Below, in pieces: positions 44,621 to 56,255 of a stretch of DNA of 64,000 bases. The translations under genes were made by a program, and so were the position numbers. Source of the stretch: Ophiosphaerella korrae (lineage: Eukaryota; Ascomycota; Dothideomycetes; Pleosporales; Phaeosphaeriaceae). The notes beneath the pieces were generated by a model, which did not search any database, had not been told where the DNA came from, and was given only the letters and a program-made list of their open reading frames with translations. Each line of letters starts with the position of its first letter. The stretch's first letter is position 1. The DNA is taken from contig JALNQF010000158.1 of the NCBI GenBank assembly GCA_028456385.1, forward strand, positions 1 through 64,000, written 5' to 3'.

Positions 44621-47254
44621 CTTTGATTTGACTTTCCGTTCGACGATGATACCACTTGGCGGCTTTAGAGGTTCACGAGGTTTCGCTTTGCTATTTTAGA
44701 TGTTGTTTTGGATTGGATTTGGCATAATTCGGCGTTAATCACAGGCCCCGGTGGGTGCTGTGGGATAGCATTTCATGCGTGTGTTGTCTTTTGTTAGTTT
44801 TTAGATTAGAGATATCCTCGTCTTGTTGTTCTTACTAGGCTATATGTATTCTTAGGGGCTTAGCACATTCTCAAAGCAATTTGAACTAGTGTTTTCGCAT
44901 GATCTTTAAGGTGCTTCGTGAAATTGCCAAATTGCGTGATGTAGACGGGGGTTGTGAATTGTCAACATTGACCTTGCTTCACACAAACTTTTCAGCACCG
45001 CAGCCTCCGGAACATTCATATGAGCTTGAATTCTACCCCCTTTACGGCCTACGCCCATGCTACTTCCTTTTACTCCTTCGCTCTCGCAGTGCTGAGCAGT
45101 CTCGATACTTTCTCCAAGTATTGCACCATGAATGATATGGCCACTCGACGATCGTGGCACACACTCGGCAACCCTTAGCTTGGTGACGTCTCTCGTAAGT
45201 GATGGAGTGCCAGCCATGCAGGAACCAGGATAACTAACTTCCGTAGGTAAGATACCCTTAGAGTCAAGCTACTCAGGTCCCTTGCCCTCAGCTTGCCGCC
45301 GATCATATGGCCTGAGTGATCATAGCTTAAAAGCCGGGAAAATTTGCCCTTCTGATGGCTCGTTGGTTGCAGGTAAACCACTGGTAATCTCGAGATGGCT
45401 TATGTTTACTAGTCCATGTTGCTATCTTCGCGGAAAAGCTTTGCATAGTTACAGCGCACAACTTTTTGGAGACTACTAACATGAGACACCGCGTTTGGAA
45501 AGGATTGAGAGAAGTGACAACTTCGGAGTGGAGTACGTAACGTTGGAACGCTGTACCGTGACTAGGGTAACGCTCCAGGCCCCTCGGAGCGACGCTCCAA
45601 AGTTTTACTCCAAAACTCTCGTCACCGATGCCACGTGCTGAACGTAGTACGTAGATGGTATCGCGAAGGCCACAGCAAACGGATGTAAAATGCCTCGACA
45701 GAGAGCATCCGCGTCTATAGTTTGCTGCCTCATTCTTCATAGCGGCGCCTTGACTCACCGCCCGAGAGAGTAGTCAAGACAATATGGCTCAGCTCCGTGT
45801 AGCCGATTATATTGCGATGGACGATGCAAGGAAATACTTTCTTATAGCTATGAGGTCCCTAGCCTCTACATCGACGATCAGCAACAATACGCTGCTCAGA
45901 ATACACCTCTTTCTGACACTCGGACATGTGTTGTACCTCGGCGAGAAACTGTTTCCTTAATAGGTTTCGCAGCTTTACGCGACGACGACGATGCTGAAGA
46001 ATCAAAACGATAAATAACAAACAACCGGCATTGGCCAGCAAGGGCACAAAATCATATTCACGGCACAAAAAGGTTAGGCCATATATTATGTAAACTTTAA
46101 GGGGGTATATTCATCCTTGGGTTCATCTGACATCGGCCGCATATCTGATCTTACGTTGACACAGAGACCAACGACTTGAAAATACATTATGGATCCTAAT
46201 ATAGCACGACAGAATATTTTTTGCGGGATTATTGTCCAGAAGGGCTCATGGTGAGCTCGAGGTGTAACGAGACACCAAACACGGAGATGGTATTGGTAGG
46301 CCCCAGTCGCTGATCATATTGAGGTATCCTGCAATAACCTTTGCTTGTTTTTCTCATCCAACATTTAGGTATGTTCGCTTTTGCGCAGCCTCCTCTGGCC
46401 GACGCTCACCACCACCCCATATTTGTTGATATCGCTTTCATCGTGCCCTAGTGCGGTTGACTTCTCACTTTACCGGTGGAACGAATCGTTGTGTGCGCCA
46501 GGATCTTAGAGGATGCATCTTAATTATTGCCTATCACATTTATCGTGGGACTAATGAATCCACTGCGCTTGATGTCTCCTGACTCTTCTAATAGGTTTGT
46601 TTACACCAAACTTCCAGGCCCTGGCGATGCGAATGTAGCTGTTCACGTATGCGTATACATAACTTCTAGAGCCGGTACACTCAGAGGTAGGTTATGCCAT
46701 CTCTACTACGTGGTTTACGCGCTTTCTGTTACGTGCACGTCTATCGGCTTTCTAAAATCCCGGGCCCAACAGTGTAAGGTCAACGTTACCTAACGAATAG
46801 CTCGTGTATGTGCTTCAAGATTCTCAAGAGCTTGAATACATGGTCTGAATATGAGCGGGAATCATTATTAATCCTATTGGCTTTGAATCTACACAATGTT
46901 TGGAACCGTTCCCAGGGCAGTGGCTGGGGCGCGCAAACTTTCACTTCGCAGGGGTCACCACGACGCAACATGGTGCCGTAACTAGGCAGGAGCTTACCGA
47001 TGTGTAAGAATAGGGATAGTTTGCTGGTTACAGGCGATTGCGGGCGCAGTCTCTCGTCCCTCTGACCCTCTGACTACTTAAGGATATTCTCCCACCCAAG
47101 ACGATCAACTCTACCGCAAAACGACCTCAGCCGAGCACTACAAGTTTTCAACCGCACAAAAAAACTCAACAAAGAACCTTAGCGGAAATCCCCGCAGTAA
47201 GTCATCTCCACTTCCGCCAGTCGATCTTCTAACTAAGCTCGAAGTTTCGACACC
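44621..47254. other. Long intergenic stretch between the paralogues
   Basis: About 2.6 kb with no convincing gene. A 69-codon minus frame at 45859-46068 has a hydrophobic segment (PLLANAGCLLFIVLILQ) followed by Arg residues and could be a small membrane peptide, but evidence is weak. GGAGCGACGCTCC near 45585-45597 is a short perfect inverted repeat. The right end is the leader of the 47255 gene. Confidence 0.4.
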
Positions 47255-49063
47255 ATGAGCTTCAACTATGCTTTTGACCAAGAAGGTCGACCAACACACC
47301 TAGAGTTTACTCATGATGTTTCCGCCGCATACACATACTTCCGTCGTTACAAGTCGGGGCCAACAATCGACCCTGCTCTTGACCCCACCATTGAGCAAGC
47401 TGTAGCTCAGACAGAGCGTCACGTTGCGGAAATGATACAAGCTGTCTTCAACGTTGAAAATGTTCTAGATAACCCAGGCTTTGAGGGTATTCAGTATTGT
47501 GACCGCCGCAATAGCAACTCCTTTACTGTCAGAGAGGTGGAAGCTGCATGTCAAATGCTCCAACATTCTATCATAGAACGTTGCAGGTTTGGATACCGTG
47601 GCCACAATGATCACGATCAGTTGACCCCAAATCGTCGCGGCGAGATACCAAAGCAGATTCATATTGCTGATAGACACGGCAACTGCGAGACACGCCTTGA
47701 ACATGCAAAGGATGCCCTGCGGGATTGGAAGTCCATCTGTGTGGAGATCGTTACGTCTGAAGACAAGATCTTGAATCTTGCTAACTGTCCTGCGACCCGC
47801 TACAAGGACAAGCAGACACAGAAGAAAGCCAATAGAAGAAAGGCCGATACGCAAATGGAACGCAAGAAGGGTGCAGAAGAAGCGAAAAGACTGAAAGCGC
47901 AAATGAATCTGGAGCAAACTGTGTGCAAAGATGAGGAGGAAGCTGCTCCAGGCCACCCTGATCAACACGCCCCCCCATCCGCGAACCACTATGATGCCCC
48001 TTCATATCCAGCAGCATCTTCATCAAGAAAGAGACGTAAGCGGCCGGTGAATGCTGGTGCTTCGCGGTCTTCCCACAACGCAGGTTCAAGAGCCGGCCAG
48101 AACTCTGCGATGGCTGTGTCGTACATGCCAGGCCTGGCTCCATATCCAGGCTTCACCCAAGCTAAACCTTCTTCTCACAATGGACGTTATAATACACAGC
48201 CTGCTCCATACGCAAGCTCAAGTTCCTCTCGTGGTAGTCCCAGAAGCCACCAAGCCGAAGGATACGATACCACTACACGATACAATTCCATCGGCAACCA
48301 CTACATGGCGAAGACATCCCAGAATCAGATGCCGGCTCATTTATCTCCAATTGCTCTATATCCCACATCGTTTGCACCTACCACAGACCCCTCGAACGAC
48401 CTAGACCAGAAAGCACTGCCAGAGTTGGAAACCTCGACATGGTCACCACCGACCATGCCGAGTGATACACCAAATATTGGGCCTCAAATTGCTCCAAGAC
48501 TGCAGAGTGGCGAATTTAAGGCGCCAGCAGCAGCGACCGATTACCAAAATAGCTCTTTCGTTGATTCGGACCAGTATGACTTCACTGGATTTGCAAATTC
48601 GGGCCTCCTCGTTGCGCTTTTGCCTGTAGATGCTCTCCATGCACCACCCGTGGAAAACATGTCATGGGCCGAGGAAATGGTTGGTGATCAGTCAAAATTG
48701 TTGGACTACCTTCCTGTCGATGATGAGGTGGCAACGCCCACGACCAACTGGATCGACTCGCCTGCACGGAACGTCCAGGTTGATGAGAGCAGCATATCAG
48801 CTGCGCAATCGGTGTTCCGCGGGCAGAAGCGCGGTCGTGATGTGTGGGAGTATGAGCAGCTCCAGCTTCCTCAGCCTGAGCCCAAGCGCACTCGAACAGA
48901 TGCCTACGAGGGCCAAGGTATCCACCAAGAGATCGAGTTCGGCGCCGCAACGCCATTCCCACGACCAACACAGGCAGAAGAGGCAGATATACCTTCTCTC
49001 GACTTGGATGAGAACGAGTTGTTTGGGAATATCGGCAATTCCCCTATAGACAGGGGGGCGTAA
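47255..49063 (+). CDS. Uncharacterised 602-residue protein, paralogue of the 42779 gene
   Basis: A single-exon frame starts at ATG 47255 (MSFNYAFDQE). The N-terminal core at about 45-200 reads DPALDPTIEQAVAQTERH, VREVEAACQMLQHSIIER, RFGYRGHND, NCETRLEHAKDALRDWKSIC and NCPATRYKDKQTQKKANRRK. It keeps the order and spacing of the core in the 42779 gene, so the two arose by duplication, although identity is low. A Lys/Arg/Glu coiled stretch and a basic patch (SSRKRRKRP) follow, then a long Ser/Pro/Tyr-rich tail ending in acidic residues. The basic patch may be a nuclear localisation signal. No catalytic motif was seen. Confidence 0.7.
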   Translation: MSFNYAFDQEGRPTHLEFTHDVSAAYTYFRRYKSGPTIDPALDPTIEQAVAQTERHVAEMIQAVFNVENVLDNPGFEGIQYCDRRNSNSFTVREVEAACQMLQHSIIERCRFGYRGHNDHDQLTPNRRGEIPKQIHIADRHGNCETRLEHAKDALRDWKSICVEIVTSEDKILNLANCPATRYKDKQTQKKANRRKADTQMERKKGAEEAKRLKAQMNLEQTVCKDEEEAAPGHPDQHAPPSANHYDAPSYPAASSSRKRRKRPVNAGASRSSHNAGSRAGQNSAMAVSYMPGLAPYPGFTQAKPSSHNGRYNTQPAPYASSSSSRGSPRSHQAEGYDTTTRYNSIGNHYMAKTSQNQMPAHLSPIALYPTSFAPTTDPSNDLDQKALPELETSTWSPPTMPSDTPNIGPQIAPRLQSGEFKAPAAATDYQNSSFVDSDQYDFTGFANSGLLVALLPVDALHAPPVENMSWAEEMVGDQSKLLDYLPVDDEVATPTTNWIDSPARNVQVDESSISAAQSVFRGQKRGRDVWEYEQLQLPQPEPKRTRTDAYEGQGIHQEIEFGAATPFPRPTQAEEADIPSLDLDENELFGNIGNSPIDRGA

Positions 49064-49895
49064 CGCAAAATGACGGAAATGGAGGTACAGGTGAGGCTGT
49101 TGCTGGGTGTGAAGAAGAAAAACAAGAGAATGGGCTCCATCGTTGGGACTAGAGCAGGTGCGAGTTTCCACAGTATCTTGTAACGGTCGTTCAGATGCGA
49201 AGTAAGGATGATTTTTACTATCACGATTACGATGGGCTTCGCCTTGGTAAAGGCTGGCTTTGGGTAAGCGCGCGTTTCTGAGTTACGAATTAGTTTTCGA
49301 TGCTCATCTTTGTTAGTAGTTCGACGTTGCCGTTTCAAGTTGTAGCTTCGCTGATGCTCGATTGAAGTTAAATGTTGCAATGCACTTTTTTCACTCATCA
49401 TAAGCGCACCTCACGATGCTGGCTATGACTTTTGATCATTGGGCGATGACATAAAACTGCATAACAACAGTATAGGTAGCATTGATAGAAGAAGCGAATG
49501 TCAACAGCATAAGCGAACATCAACATTTATCAGCATATAAGCTATTAAATGTATACGAACTCCGAATGGTTTACTTGTGACGTAGGTGGGCATTAGGGCG
49601 CTGGTAGGATTACTACGAGTAGGACGCTGCACAGCAACGAAGATGGGAGTATACATATCCTAATGGAATAGCTTTCGCTTACGACCGCTGGTTGGATACT
49701 TGCCCAAGAAGACGCTTTTTTCGGCACTTTTTGACTTCGTTCCCTCGCTCCTCATGAGAGATTGGGCAATGACTTTCAAAGAAACTTGGTTGGAGAGAAC
49801 GTCAAATATGTACGTGTATCATTGAAGTGTATATCTACATCAGAATCGAACAGTATTTCCTACATCACCAAGTTCATCAATTCTCCAACCGCCAC
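49064..49895. other. Intergenic between convergent genes
   Basis: About 830 bp between the ends of the 602-residue gene and the LPMO gene; it should contain both terminators. No repeat or open frame of note. Confidence 0.5.
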
Positions 49896-50786
49896 TCATG
49901 CGCGGAAAGATCGGGGATGCGCGCGGTTAGCTGCTACCAGGCTGCGGACTTTGTTAGCAGCGCCAGCACCAGCATTCTGCTTGAGCCAAGCCACAAATGT
50001 GTCGATGGTGAAAGTCTTAGGCATAGAGCCAGGATCAGATCCAGCACCAGATCCAGCACTAGCTGTCGCAGCTGGAGCAGCGACCCTGGAAGGCGAAGGA
50101 GTAGCGGTAGGAGCGGTAGGAGTAGGAGCAGCCGACGAGTTAGGAGCAGGAGCAGCAGATGCGCTGGGAGCAGCTGAAGAAGCTGGTTTTTCCGGCTGCG
50201 AAGGACTAGAGCTAGACCCACCACCCATCTTGAAGTCGATGCAAGACTCGTAAGTCTGGTCAATGGATGCAGCGTTCCAGAACCACTGAATAACACAATC
50301 ACCACCTTTCGGGCACTCGGAGCTAACATCAGGCATTGTAATCTCGAAGTTGGTCCACTCAGGATGGGCAGAGAGGGGTGAAGAGGTCAAGGCGTACTTG
50401 TCCCAGCTGATGAGGGGCGAGCCGATGACAGTGTCGGAGCTGACTTTGACGATGGAGACGTTGGCGACACCATCATGGGGAGCACGGATCTCGACCTTCA
50501 TGGGAATCTTCTGGCCCGGGGTGTAGTCAAAGATCTCACTGGCATCCGCGAAAGGAACACCCTTGCACTGCCACATACGGCAGTCTGGTTGGGAACCCTT
50601 CAGGTTTTGAAGAGAACCTTGGACGTTGCCATATTTATCAGAGGACTGTTGGTTGAAGACTTGGTCTCCGCAGGCCGCCTTGAGACCATTTCCGGGCTGA
50701 CGGGGTGTGGGACTGCTGATGAAGCCGTGGCCGGCGACGGAGGAGATGAAGCCAGCGAGAGCGAGAGCGGCAGAGTAGGACTTCAT
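49896..50786 (-). CDS. Secreted lytic polysaccharide monooxygenase, AA16-like
   Basis: An intronless frame of 296 residues has a signal peptide (MKSYSAALALAGFISSVAG). Cleavage would leave an N-terminal His (HGFISSPTPRQPGNGLKAAC), the copper-binding histidine-brace residue of LPMOs. The domain continues with YGNVQGSLQNL, CRMWQCKGVPFAD, HPEWTNFEITMPD and CVIQWFWNAASIDQTYESC, to about residue 190. The Cys pairs fit the fungal LPMO_10/chitin-bind-4-like family now called AA16, which acts oxidatively on cellulose. A low-complexity Ser/Pro/Ala/Thr linker of about 70 residues follows, and then a short helical tail (TFTIDTFVAWLKQNAGAGA) of unknown role, not a known binding module. Acts outside the cell. 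The second copper His was not pinned down. Confidence 0.8.
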   Translation of the reverse strand: MKSYSAALALAGFISSVAGHGFISSPTPRQPGNGLKAACGDQVFNQQSSDKYGNVQGSLQNLKGSQPDCRMWQCKGVPFADASEIFDYTPGQKIPMKVEIRAPHDGVANVSIVKVSSDTVIGSPLISWDKYALTSSPLSAHPEWTNFEITMPDVSSECPKGGDCVIQWFWNAASIDQTYESCIDFKMGGGSSSSPSQPEKPASSAAPSASAAPAPNSSAAPTPTAPTATPSPSRVAAPAATASAGSGAGSDPGSMPKTFTIDTFVAWLKQNAGAGAANKVRSLVAANRAHPRSFRA

Positions 50787-51841
50787 TGTGTTTGTTCTTG
50801 AATAATGTTTCGAGGTGGAAGAGTGTTAATTGGTTGTGATGGAGGCCTAGCTTCTTCAGAGAATGTATAGAATGAAGGAGTGTTGAAAGAACGAATGTCA
50901 GGTCTCAGACCAGGAAAACACCAAAAGGGTATGATGAAGAGAGGCAAGCTGATGCTTGGGGAGTGGAAGAGTAGCAAGGCACATTGTATATAAAAGGTTT
51001 CAAAGTTTTAAACAATTCTCATCGGTACTTTTCAGTGGACCATCTCATCAAACATTCGAAACGGGCCTTCGAAGCATTGTAATCTCGAAGCAGCCCCCCC
51101 CCCCCCCCCCCTGTTCTAGACCCATGGTGGCAGCCGCAAGCTCTGGCTTCTAGGACGCCCCCACCGGCGTGGCATGTCTTCTCATGCTTGGCGGCATTCA
51201 TCCACCACTCAAAAGGCAACCTCGACCAGGCCATGAACTAGGTGTGAGAGATAAGGCGTTGGGCCAAGCGTGACATTCCCGCGATAGCGGCAACCATCAT
51301 GTATGCTGCATGGCGATCCTGTTACAGTAAGTGCCTAACGTGATCAAGTCATTTACGCGACTCGTTTCCCGTGCTCGAAGCGCCGATGGTCAAGGTTGAA
51401 ACAGGTGGGCGGTTTCACGCGGCTCGGACATTATGCGTGGAACACAAACGAATTCCACCGACCCGGTTGGCTATATTGCAGGAGCCTGACATGCATCATC
51501 CTGCGCGTTGGCGGGCGCAAACAGAAAACGGAGAATCACTGCTGTGACTGGGAATTTCGCTACTGGTATGTTTTTTGCTTGGAGGCTTTCTTGAATAACA
51601 GCCCCGGCTATGCCTCACTGGGCTTAGTTCGTGAATGACTTCGTTCCGGAACCCACCCTATGCATAAGTCTTCACGACACAGCGAGACTCAAGATGAACC
51701 ATGCAGCCAAGTGTCTGACAATTCTTCAAGACGATTATTTAGCTCGGAAGCTGTTATGCACGTAATCATAACTTATCTCGTCAACTGACGCCTTACAATT
51801 TAACCTACTCAGCTCACATACGAACAGCTCCACTTCCATGC
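50787..51841. other. Intergenic with a poly-C tract
   Basis: About 1 kb. Contains the LPMO promoter (TATATAAAAG is seen on the plus strand near 50987) and an 18-C run at 51094-51111. No gene recognised. Confidence 0.5.
51094..51111 (+). repeat. 18-base C homopolymer
   Basis: A run of 18 C. It is the second long C tract in the window, the other being at 28325. Confidence 0.9.
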
Positions 51842-53053
51842 CTAGATGGCATCGCTAACCTGCCACACAAGCCTCTCCATACTAACCTCCTTTCGCCTCA
51901 ACATATCCATCGCCTTCTGCGCGCGCTCAAGCATCGTCTTCCCCTCCACAATCCTCTGCGCCTGTGCCGTCACAATGCCCTGCGCCAGCATCGCAGGCAT
52001 GATGTCTGGCTGTAGATGGTACTTGAAGAACTCGTTCTGGCAACCAATTAGCTGCGAATCTAAGCTACGTCGATGTCCTCACCTCAAGGTAAAAATGCGT
52101 CCTTACGCCTCGCACATCGATCCCATCGGCCCACTCCGCCGCCCCTTGGGCGTCTATTTCGTACACCGGGTCTTCCGTCTCGCTCGAGTCTCGCACAATG
52201 ACTGGCAAGAGAATAGCCACTTTGGCCCCCTTTTTCGCGATCTTCGAAATCGGTGCTAGACTGCCGAACTTGCTGCCGATGCAGTCGAGGATCCTCGGAA
52301 TGCCTTCATCGCCGCCTGCACTGAGAAGTGCGGTTACTGCCCCTGCGTCACGGTAGTTGAAGACACGGTGTGCACCTATGGTGCGCAACTTCTCGTGGTT
52401 GCGGGGTGAGGCTGTGGCCCAGATCTTGGTGTAGCCATAGAACTTCAAGATTTGAATGGCAAATTGGCCTACAGACGATGCGCCGCCCCATATCAATATC
52501 GGCTTGCCGGAGTCTTTGGGCACGTAGCCTTTTGGCTTTGGCCAGGGCGTCTCGATGCCACAGTCTGTGGTCAGCGAATGGAATACAGTGACAAAGTTGT
52601 TGGGCAAGGTAACTGCTTGTTGTAATGTATATCCGTCTGGTAACTACCTTGCGTCAGACTATCGAGTCACAATTATAACCCTTACAGCAAGCAAGGCTTT
52701 GTAACTATTATCGACACACGCACCTTTCCAAATAACCACTCCTCCGCAACACAATACTCCTGATGCGCCTTCTCGCTTTGGGTGCGCCACGTAAACCCAA
52801 ACACTTTGTCACCAACTTTGAGTCTAGTGACATCGGGCCCAGTCTCAACGACCGTTCCGCCAGTCCCGTCGCCTAGGACTTGGGGATGGGTAACGAGGAG
52901 ACCACCATCATTCTGATGAAGGTCGAGAGGCGTGGAAGCGGTCCATTCAACACGGACACGCACCTGAGAATGTGTAGGCGTAGGCGTGGGAACAGAGATA
53001 ACTGCCAAGGGAGCCTTGAGAGCGACAGTCGCAATAGCGGAATGTGTTGCCAT
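51842..53053 (-). CDS. Medium-chain dehydrogenase/reductase (zinc-free alcohol dehydrogenase or enoyl-reductase type)
   Basis: Exons 53053-52724, 52643-52083 and 52036-51842 join in phase into 361 residues; introns are 80 bp (GTGCGT...GGTAG) and 45 bp (GTGAGG...TGCCAG). The N-terminal GroES-like fold contains LGDGTGGTVVETGPDVTRLK and VGDKVFGFTW. The cofactor domain begins LPNNFVTVFHSLT and has ILIWGGASSVGQFAIQILK, the NADP(H)-binding GxxxxxG-like loop, followed by ATASPRNHEKLRTIGAHRVF and VTALLSAGGDEGIPRILDCI. The C-terminal exon ends VWQVSDAI. It resembles fungal ToxD-like or trans-acting enoyl reductases. There is no polyketide synthase in the window, so a stand-alone quinone or enone reductase is equally likely. 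Probably cytosolic; substrate unknown. Confidence 0.85.
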
Positions 53054-53651
53054 TGTGGTAAGCGTGGGTAGGGATCCAACGGACTAATGAAGAAGTTTTG
53101 TCAGTCAAGTGTAAGCACAAGATGGCGAGATGATTCTCTGGTTCTATTCTCTGCGAAGTTTTCTCATCGCTTTATACCTTTTTTCCATCTCACATGACGA
53201 CAGTCCGCTCTTACAAATATAACCTCACTGTTCCTACATGCCAAGGAACTAGCGATAATTTCCAATATGGGACTAGCGTGCAGGAGAAAGCGCTATGACG
53301 TTAGTTAATCGAATCACGGGAAAAAGAGGACTATAGCTGATTGGAACAGTACATTTCGTAAGCTCCTTATTGTAACGTAATCGTGCGTAGTATAGTGTGA
53401 TTTGTAAGTCGACGAGAAACAGAGATTGAGAAATGGTGTGCTAAACAGCGAAGACGATCGGCCAGCCAATTTGAGTCGGTCACGTTTGCATGTACACGAC
53501 CCGAAGCCATACAACAAGAGGAAAACGTTCATTTCAGTCTATAAGCCACCACTAATTACTCGTTCTCCTGATCCCCGCACAACACGAAATAGCAGCTACA
53601 CGACATAGGATCAAGTTAAACATCTCCATCATCTCCTCAACTCTCTTCACC
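53054..53651. other. Intergenic, nothing recognised
   Basis: About 600 bp comprising the promoter of the reductase gene and the terminator of the But2-like gene; no features noted. Confidence 0.5.
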
Positions 53652-54203
53652 TCACCCATGCATCTCCAACGTAATCCCGTGTGGACCCCCCTGACTCTGT
53701 GCATAATCCAACTCGAACCACGTATACTTAAACGCCCTCGCCCCCACCGGCTTCAGCAAAAACTGCGCAACATTGCCAAGAGGACACTCAAACCATCCAT
53801 CCTGCACATCCACAGAGCCGTTCTTCCCCAGCGTCACAGTCGCAACATATCCCGTTGTTGCAGGGTGGGCCACCCACGTATCCGTTTCATGGTTCATCTC
53901 GGGGCTTAGGCGCGACACGATGAACTGGTAGGGAGCCTGGCCGCTGAGTTCGCGGGGCGCACGTTTAAAGGGGGATGTGTTGATATGGAAGTTGATGCGG
54001 CAGATAGAAGCGGGGACGTTAGAAGGGACGTCGAAAGAGATTTCGGTGTAGACGGTGTTGCTAATTTCACCGGTGAGGCGCGTGCCGAGGGCGGTGTTGG
54101 GGGCGGTTTGGGAGAGTGGGATAATGAGGTGGGGAAAGTCGACATGTAGGACGACTGCAGAGGTGGATGTGAAGAAGAAAGAGAGGAGCGGTAAAAGATG
54201 CAT
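53652..54203 (-). CDS. Secreted But2 C-terminal-domain-like protein
   Basis: The first ATG with a good signal peptide (MHLLPLLSFFFTSTSAVVL) at 54203 gives 183 residues; the frame is open further upstream but that part is Ser/Arg-rich and less plausible. The mature part starts VDFPHLIIPLSQTAPNTA, typical of the ubiquitin 3-binding protein But2 C-terminal domain. It goes on with EISFDVPSNVPASICRINF and ends PHGITLEMHG. In filamentous fungi such domains are mostly secreted or cell-wall proteins of unknown role. No introns. Identity to the But2 family is recalled, not searched. Confidence 0.7.
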   Translation of the reverse strand: MHLLPLLSFFFTSTSAVVLHVDFPHLIIPLSQTAPNTALGTRLTGEISNTVYTEISFDVPSNVPASICRINFHINTSPFKRAPRELSGQAPYQFIVSRLSPEMNHETDTWVAHPATTGYVATVTLGKNGSVDVQDGWFECPLGNVAQFLLKPVGARAFKYTWFELDYAQSQGGPHGITLEMHG

Positions 54204-54958
54204 TTTCAAGACAGTAATATGGCAATTGTATGTTTCATGAGGTTGGGAGTTGCTTATTATACTCGCGAGAACTAACTTAGTGTCATTCTGATGGGGTAGT
54301 TGTGACGAACGCGTCGTCGCCCTTGCAGAAGACGTGCGGAACGTAAGGGAACACAAGTTAAGCCCTTATAAAATTTTATGAGGCTTCATGGTACTTGCCG
54401 TATGAAAACCGATGTCGATTGGAAATATGCATTGTGATGCCGAATGCACGGTACGTAAGACGATATTAGGAAATGCTGTCAAACCATTGACTAGGACTAA
54501 AAGCTGGTTAAAATCGCTACACAACCGAAACTAGCTTTTCAGCTATGATTGACACGAGTTGTGGTGGGAGGATTATGTGACTTGTAACCAGTAGCAGATG
54601 GCCTCAGTACTAGCAGTTCGTTCTCCCATGCTAGCTCTTTCGATGTTTGCTCTTGGGGCAACCGGCGGGTTTGATCTGAGACGAAGTAACAGCAGCGACG
54701 GTCTGTAGTTGGCAAAATTCTCCGAGCATTACTTTCTTGTAGTCTCCAAAAAAACTGCTGGAGGTCTGGTGAAGAATGGTTAGCTTTGATGCCTAGATAC
54801 AGGGGTGATGGAACCGCCCCGTGCCGCTACCACCAGCCACCTCGGCAAATGGTGGAATGCGTCATACGCTGATCTCGAACTTAATTGAGCATCGTTCACA
54901 ACCTCATCATATTGCACCTCACTAACTTCTTCTCAATGCCTCTGGAGTGCTTGTCAAG
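54204..54958. other. Divergent promoter region
   Basis: About 750 bp between the But2-like gene (minus) and the radical-SAM gene (plus). A short upstream ATG at 54936, out of frame with the main start at 54959, could act as an upstream open reading frame. Confidence 0.45.
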
Positions 54959-56124
54959 ATGGCGACATTACACCAAGTGCGATCCACGCTGAGGTTTGGA
55001 TTGAGGCGTTCGCCCTTGCTTTCACCTACGCGTCGCCGCCTCCACCTTGCACCGCCGTTTTTGCTGGATGATTACATACCGCGCTACCATCTGATAAGCT
55101 CCGTCGATGCAGCGAAGAAGCGATCTCTGGCGTATGCGCATCTGCGCGAGTGCAATCTGTGTCCCAGGATGTGTGGGGTTAATCGCTACGAAAAGACTGG
55201 AGTGTGCTTGATTGGAGCAGAAACGGTGAAAGTCAATACAATTGCGCCGCATTTCGGGGAGGGTACGACGAACCTTTGGTTGTTGCCACTTGGAAGATCA
55301 CATCGGATGTAATGTGAACTGAAAGCTAACAGGGCGCAGAGCCGTGTATCCAGGGCCACAACGGCAGCGGCAGCGTCTTCTTCTCTGGCTGTAGCCTCCG
55401 ATGCAGCTTCTGTCAGAATGCCGATATATCACATCAGCGCAACGGCTTCGACCTTACGCCCGAGGAGCTTGGCGAATGGTATATGAAGTTGCAAGACACG
55501 GGCCATTGCCACAACGTTAACCTCGTTACACCGGAACACGTCGTGCCGCAAGTCGTCCTATCGATCCTCCATGCGCGGGAGCTCGGTCTACGTATACCCA
55601 TCATATATAACACGTCGTCGTATGACTCGGTAGAAAGCATCCAGTTGCTGGATGGCTTGGTGGATATTTACCTGCCTGACTTCAAGGTGTGGAGTGAGGA
55701 AACGGGTAAGAGGTTGCTCAAGGGAGACGCCTATCCAGCGACGGCCATGGAGAGCATCAAAGCCATGTACGAACAGGTTGGCGACCTCTGTTTCACCGCG
55801 GACGGTATTGCCAAGAAAGGCGTGTTAGTGCGACACCTCGTGATGCCAGGCAAGGAAGACGAAGGCAAGCAGATCATGACGTGGCTTGCTCAGAGCGTCT
55901 CCAAGGACATGATGGTGCACATCATGGAGCAGTATTTCCCTCGCGCGCACGTTGGAAAGCCGCGCCGCGGTGGTAAAGGTGAAGCAATTGATAAAGGCAT
56001 CCGATATGCTGACATCAACCGCGCCGTGAGTCTGGATGAAGTGTCAGCCGTCCGAAAAGTTGCGGAAGAGGCCGGGCTGTGGAGGTTTGTGGAAGCAGCG
56101 AGGCACGGTGGTTTCAACATCTGA
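54959..56124 (+). CDS. Radical SAM protein, PFL-activase-like, probable mitochondrial leader
   Basis: Exons 54959-55262 and 55340-56124 (77-bp intron, GTACGA...CGCAG, branch GCTAAC) give 362 residues. The splice restores HFGEEPCIQGHNGSGSVFF, which the unspliced frame breaks. The N-terminus (RSTLRFGLRRSPLLSPTRRR) is rich in Arg, Leu and Ser and fits a mitochondrial targeting peptide. Two Cys clusters follow: CNLCPRMCGVNR near residue 67 and the radical-SAM iron-sulfur motif CSLRCSFC at 119-126. Next come VNLVTPEHVVPQV and LLDGLVDIYLPDFKV. This arrangement is that of the PflA-like family common in bacteria and known in ascomycetes, where the target is unknown. No glycyl-radical enzyme is nearby. 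All three cluster Cys residues are intact, so it should bind a 4Fe-4S cluster. Confidence 0.85.
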
Positions 56125-56255
56125 TGGCAGTCGCAACAGACGCACAACAACGCGTCCTCAACATCGCCTCACCACACACTCACCACGGTCCATGACTACA
56201 CTCCAGCACATCACTTCTCACATTGTTACTGGTCTCAGTCATAAACGTGCAAGCC

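Noticed and set aside
45585..45597. GGAGCGACGCTCC inverted repeat as a possible terminator or operator
   Set aside because: A single short palindrome in intergenic DNA of a fungus; no gene context supports a function.
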